A program made the position numbers and the translations under genes. From a bacterium (GTDB taxonomy: Bacteria > Blakebacterota > Blakebacteria > Blakebacterales > Blakebacteraceae): a DNA stretch of 7,278 bases. The stretch spans positions 1 through 7,278 of the forward strand of contig JALGWK010000097.1 of the NCBI GenBank assembly GCA_025774205.1. The letters are read 5' to 3'. Below the pieces are notes generated by a model. That model ran no database searches. It saw only the letters and a list, made by a program, of their open reading frames with translations, and was not told the origin of the DNA. Each line of letters starts with the position of its first letter. Position 1 is the first letter of the stretch. Shown here piece by piece: positions 6,132-7,278 of the stretch.

Positions 6132-6577
6132 TCGATTCGCGCCCCCCCCAGGCCGGCTTCACCTTCGTGGAGTTGATGATCACCATGGTGTTCCTGTCGA
6201 TCGCCCTGCTGGCAGTGACCATCCAGTTCCCCCTCGGTCTCAGTATAAGCCAGAGCGCAGAGGATCTGACCCTTGAGACGAACCTCGCCCAGGAACTCCT
6301 TGAGGAGATCAAATCGATATCATGGGACTCCATCGACGTGTATGACGGGTTGAGTGAGAATCCGCCTCAGGATCCCGGAGGGAATCCGCTCGACGGCAAC
6401 GGAGGACGGGCGAACTTCAGTCAATACCGGCGAGACGTCCAGGTTTCCTACGCCGACCCGGTAACCCTGGATGCGACCGTGGTGCCCTCCCAACTCAAGC
6501 GGGTCGAAGTCACGGTTATCAATATCAACAATAACCACTCCACCACCCTCATACTGATCATGGCGGAGAAACCGTGA
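6128..6577 (+). CDS. PilV/GspI-type minor (pseudo)pilin
   Basis: This 149-residue protein starts with a 10-residue leader ending in G10, followed by FTFVE (Glu at mature position 5, residue 15) and a hydrophobic helix to about residue 31. The motif NLAQELLEEIKSISWD (about residues 46-61) is typical of PilV/GspI-like proteins, where short pilins have an AxxLxEE(I/L) segment after the helix. A Gly/Pro/Asn-rich stretch (about residues 75-95) is followed by a C-terminal beta strand pair (RVEVTVININ and HSTTLILIMA). The start overlaps the upstream stop as ATGA and lacks a strong ribosome binding site, so translational coupling is likely. The stop overlaps the next start as GTGA. It is likely part of the minor-pilin tip complex; a type II secretion GspI is the alternative. 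Confidence 0.82.
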   Translation: MIDSRPPQAGFTFVELMITMVFLSIALLAVTIQFPLGLSISQSAEDLTLETNLAQELLEEIKSISWDSIDVYDGLSENPPQDPGGNPLDGNGGRANFSQYRRDVQVSYADPVTLDATVVPSQLKRVEVTVININNNHSTTLILIMAEKP

Positions 6578-7002
6578 GATCGCTCTGTCGCGCACGCAGG
6601 GGAGATGAGCGGGGTCTGACGCTGATCGAGTTCGAAATTGCAGCTGCTGTGGCCGTGGTTATGTTCATGGTCCTCTACTCCATCCTCAATCAGGCCTTTG
6701 CGGCCTACGATATCGGGCGGCTTCGATCACGGGCAGTCCAGCATGGCCGGGTGGCGATGGTCAGGATGGTGGATGACATCAAGTACGCCGATGATATCTA
6801 CGTGGCCGACGATGACAGGATCCTCATCACCCGCCCCAAGGAAGGGGACGGCGTTCCCGAGGACATCGACTATCGTTACAACGCGGCATCTGAAGAGATA
6901 ACCCGGCGGATCAACTCCGGCATCACCTACACCTTCAGTGAACAGGTAGCCACGTTCTCACTGACCTTCCGGGACGCGGCTTTCACGCTACGTCGAGGTT
7001 GA
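6574..7002 (+). CDS. PilW/GspJ-type minor (pseudo)pilin, 3' end frameshifted
   Basis: The open frame encodes 142 residues with a prepilin leader ending at G14, then LTLIE (Glu at residue 19, mature position 5) and a hydrophobic helix to about residue 40. The region around QHGRVAMVRMVDDIKYADDIYV is typical of PilW/GspJ proteins, as is the following beta-rich segment (DDRILITRPKE, DIDYRYNAASEEITRRI). The frame ends abruptly after TFRDAAFTLRRG. In the +1 frame the expected C-terminal strand continues as YVEVELRVEEDNYVI, then TLRNLVFLEN, to a stop at 7079-7081 that overlaps the next gene. Removing one base around 6977-6988 restores a protein of about 168 residues. GTG start at 6574 with GGAG 5 nt upstream, overlapping the previous stop (GTGA). 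An extra Glu at mature position 7 (E21) in the helix is unusual. Either a sequencing or assembly indel or a genuine mutation explains the shift. Confidence 0.8.
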   Translation: MRSLCRARRGDERGLTLIEFEIAAAVAVVMFMVLYSILNQAFAAYDIGRLRSRAVQHGRVAMVRMVDDIKYADDIYVADDDRILITRPKEGDGVPEDIDYRYNAASEEITRRINSGITYTFSEQVATFSLTFRDAAFTLRRG

Positions 7003-7081
7003 ACTCAGGGTCGAGGAAGACAACTATGTGATCACGCTCCGCAACCTCGTGTTTCTGGAAAATTCGGTGACGGCACCGTGA
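6989..7081 (+). pseudogene. Out-of-frame C-terminal end of the PilW-like gene
   Basis: From TAC at 6989 the +1 frame encodes 30 residues, beginning YVEVELRVEEDNYVI and ending VTAP, before TGA at 7079-7081. The alternating strand pattern and the LRN-type ending suit the C-terminal beta strands of PilW/GspJ proteins. The stop overlaps the next GTG start by the same GTGA arrangement used elsewhere in this operon. This supports it as the true end of the upstream gene. Confidence 0.7.
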
Positions 7082-7278
7082 CGTTCAGACTGACACACCC
7101 CGACCGGAATCGGGAACAGGGGCTGGCATTGGTGGGCAGTCTGCTCCTGGTCTCGATGCTGGCAGTGATGAGTACGGCCTTCCTCCTGCTCATGGCCGCC
7201 GATGTGCGTATCGCCCAGAGTCACTTCCAGAGTACCCAGGCCTACTACCTCGCTGAGAGTGCCGCCGAGATCGCCTTC
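7078..7278 (+). CDS. PilX-like minor pilin, N-terminal part, runs off window
   Basis: From GTG at 7078 a stop-free frame runs to the window end (67 codons). The leader is basic and ends at G15, followed by LALVGSLLLVSMLAVMS, a hydrophobic helix. The mature position 5 residue is Gly rather than Glu, as often seen in PilX and GspK proteins. The stretch STQAYYLAESAAEIA (about residues 51-65) matches the AYYLAEAG(x)E pattern after the helix in PilX N-terminal domains. This favours a type IV pilus over a type II secretion GspK. It is the fourth gene of the overlapping operon. The start shares GTGA with the frameshifted end of the previous gene. No strong ribosome binding site is seen. Confidence 0.75.
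   Translation, partial: MTFRLTHPDRNREQGLALVGSLLLVSMLAVMSTAFLLLMAADVRIAQSHFQSTQAYYLAESAAEIAF

Noticed and set aside
6990-7005. Programmed +1 frameshift in the PilW-like gene
   Set aside because: No prfB-like slippery codon plus stop context. The +1 frame already resembles the family upstream of the stop, so the shift point lies earlier and a simple indel is likelier.

Overview
The window looks like chromosomal DNA from a moderately GC-rich, Gram-negative-type bacterium. The evidence is a lipobox lipoprotein with TolB-like propeller motifs and a run of type IV pilus minor (pseudo)pilin genes. I see no phage, insertion sequence, CRISPR, tRNA or rRNA. The phylum cannot be fixed from this sequence. 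The mix of an AmrS-type radical SAM enzyme, two M20 peptidases and FimT/PilV/PilW/PilX-like genes would suit many uncultured or deltaproteobacteria-like lineages, but that is only an impression.

Layout. Positions 1-1178 (minus) hold a pepD-like Xaa-His dipeptidase (M20) that runs off the left edge and is broken by an internal deletion near 705. Upstream of it on the same strand, 1269-2372 is an AmrS-type radical SAM protein of the AmmeMemoRadiSam group. A 114-bp divergent region with two perfect dyads (2373-2486) separates it from a plus-strand lipoprotein (2487-3602). A strong stem-loop (3618-3646) lies between the lipoprotein and a convergent, intact M20 metallopeptidase (3683-4933, minus). 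Upstream of that peptidase is a three-copy 39-bp tandem repeat (4949-5065). A relatively AT-rich non-coding stretch follows, with a good sigma-70-like promoter (5240-5268) and a series of dyads, leading into the pilin operon.

The pilin operon (5517 to the right edge, plus) has four genes joined by ATGA or GTGA overlaps: GspH/FimT-like, PilV/GspI-like, PilW/GspJ-like and the start of a PilX-like gene. Each has a prepilin-peptidase-type N terminus. Together they would form the minor-pilin tip/priming complex of a type IV pilus, or less likely the pseudopilin tip of a type II secretion system. The PilW-like gene carries an apparent one-base frameshift near its 3' end.

No clearly new system is evident. 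The points most worth checking are the two frame-breaking lesions (pepD and the pilW-like gene), the structured long leader of the pilin operon, the 39-bp tandem repeat, and candidate operator or RNA structures around amrS.
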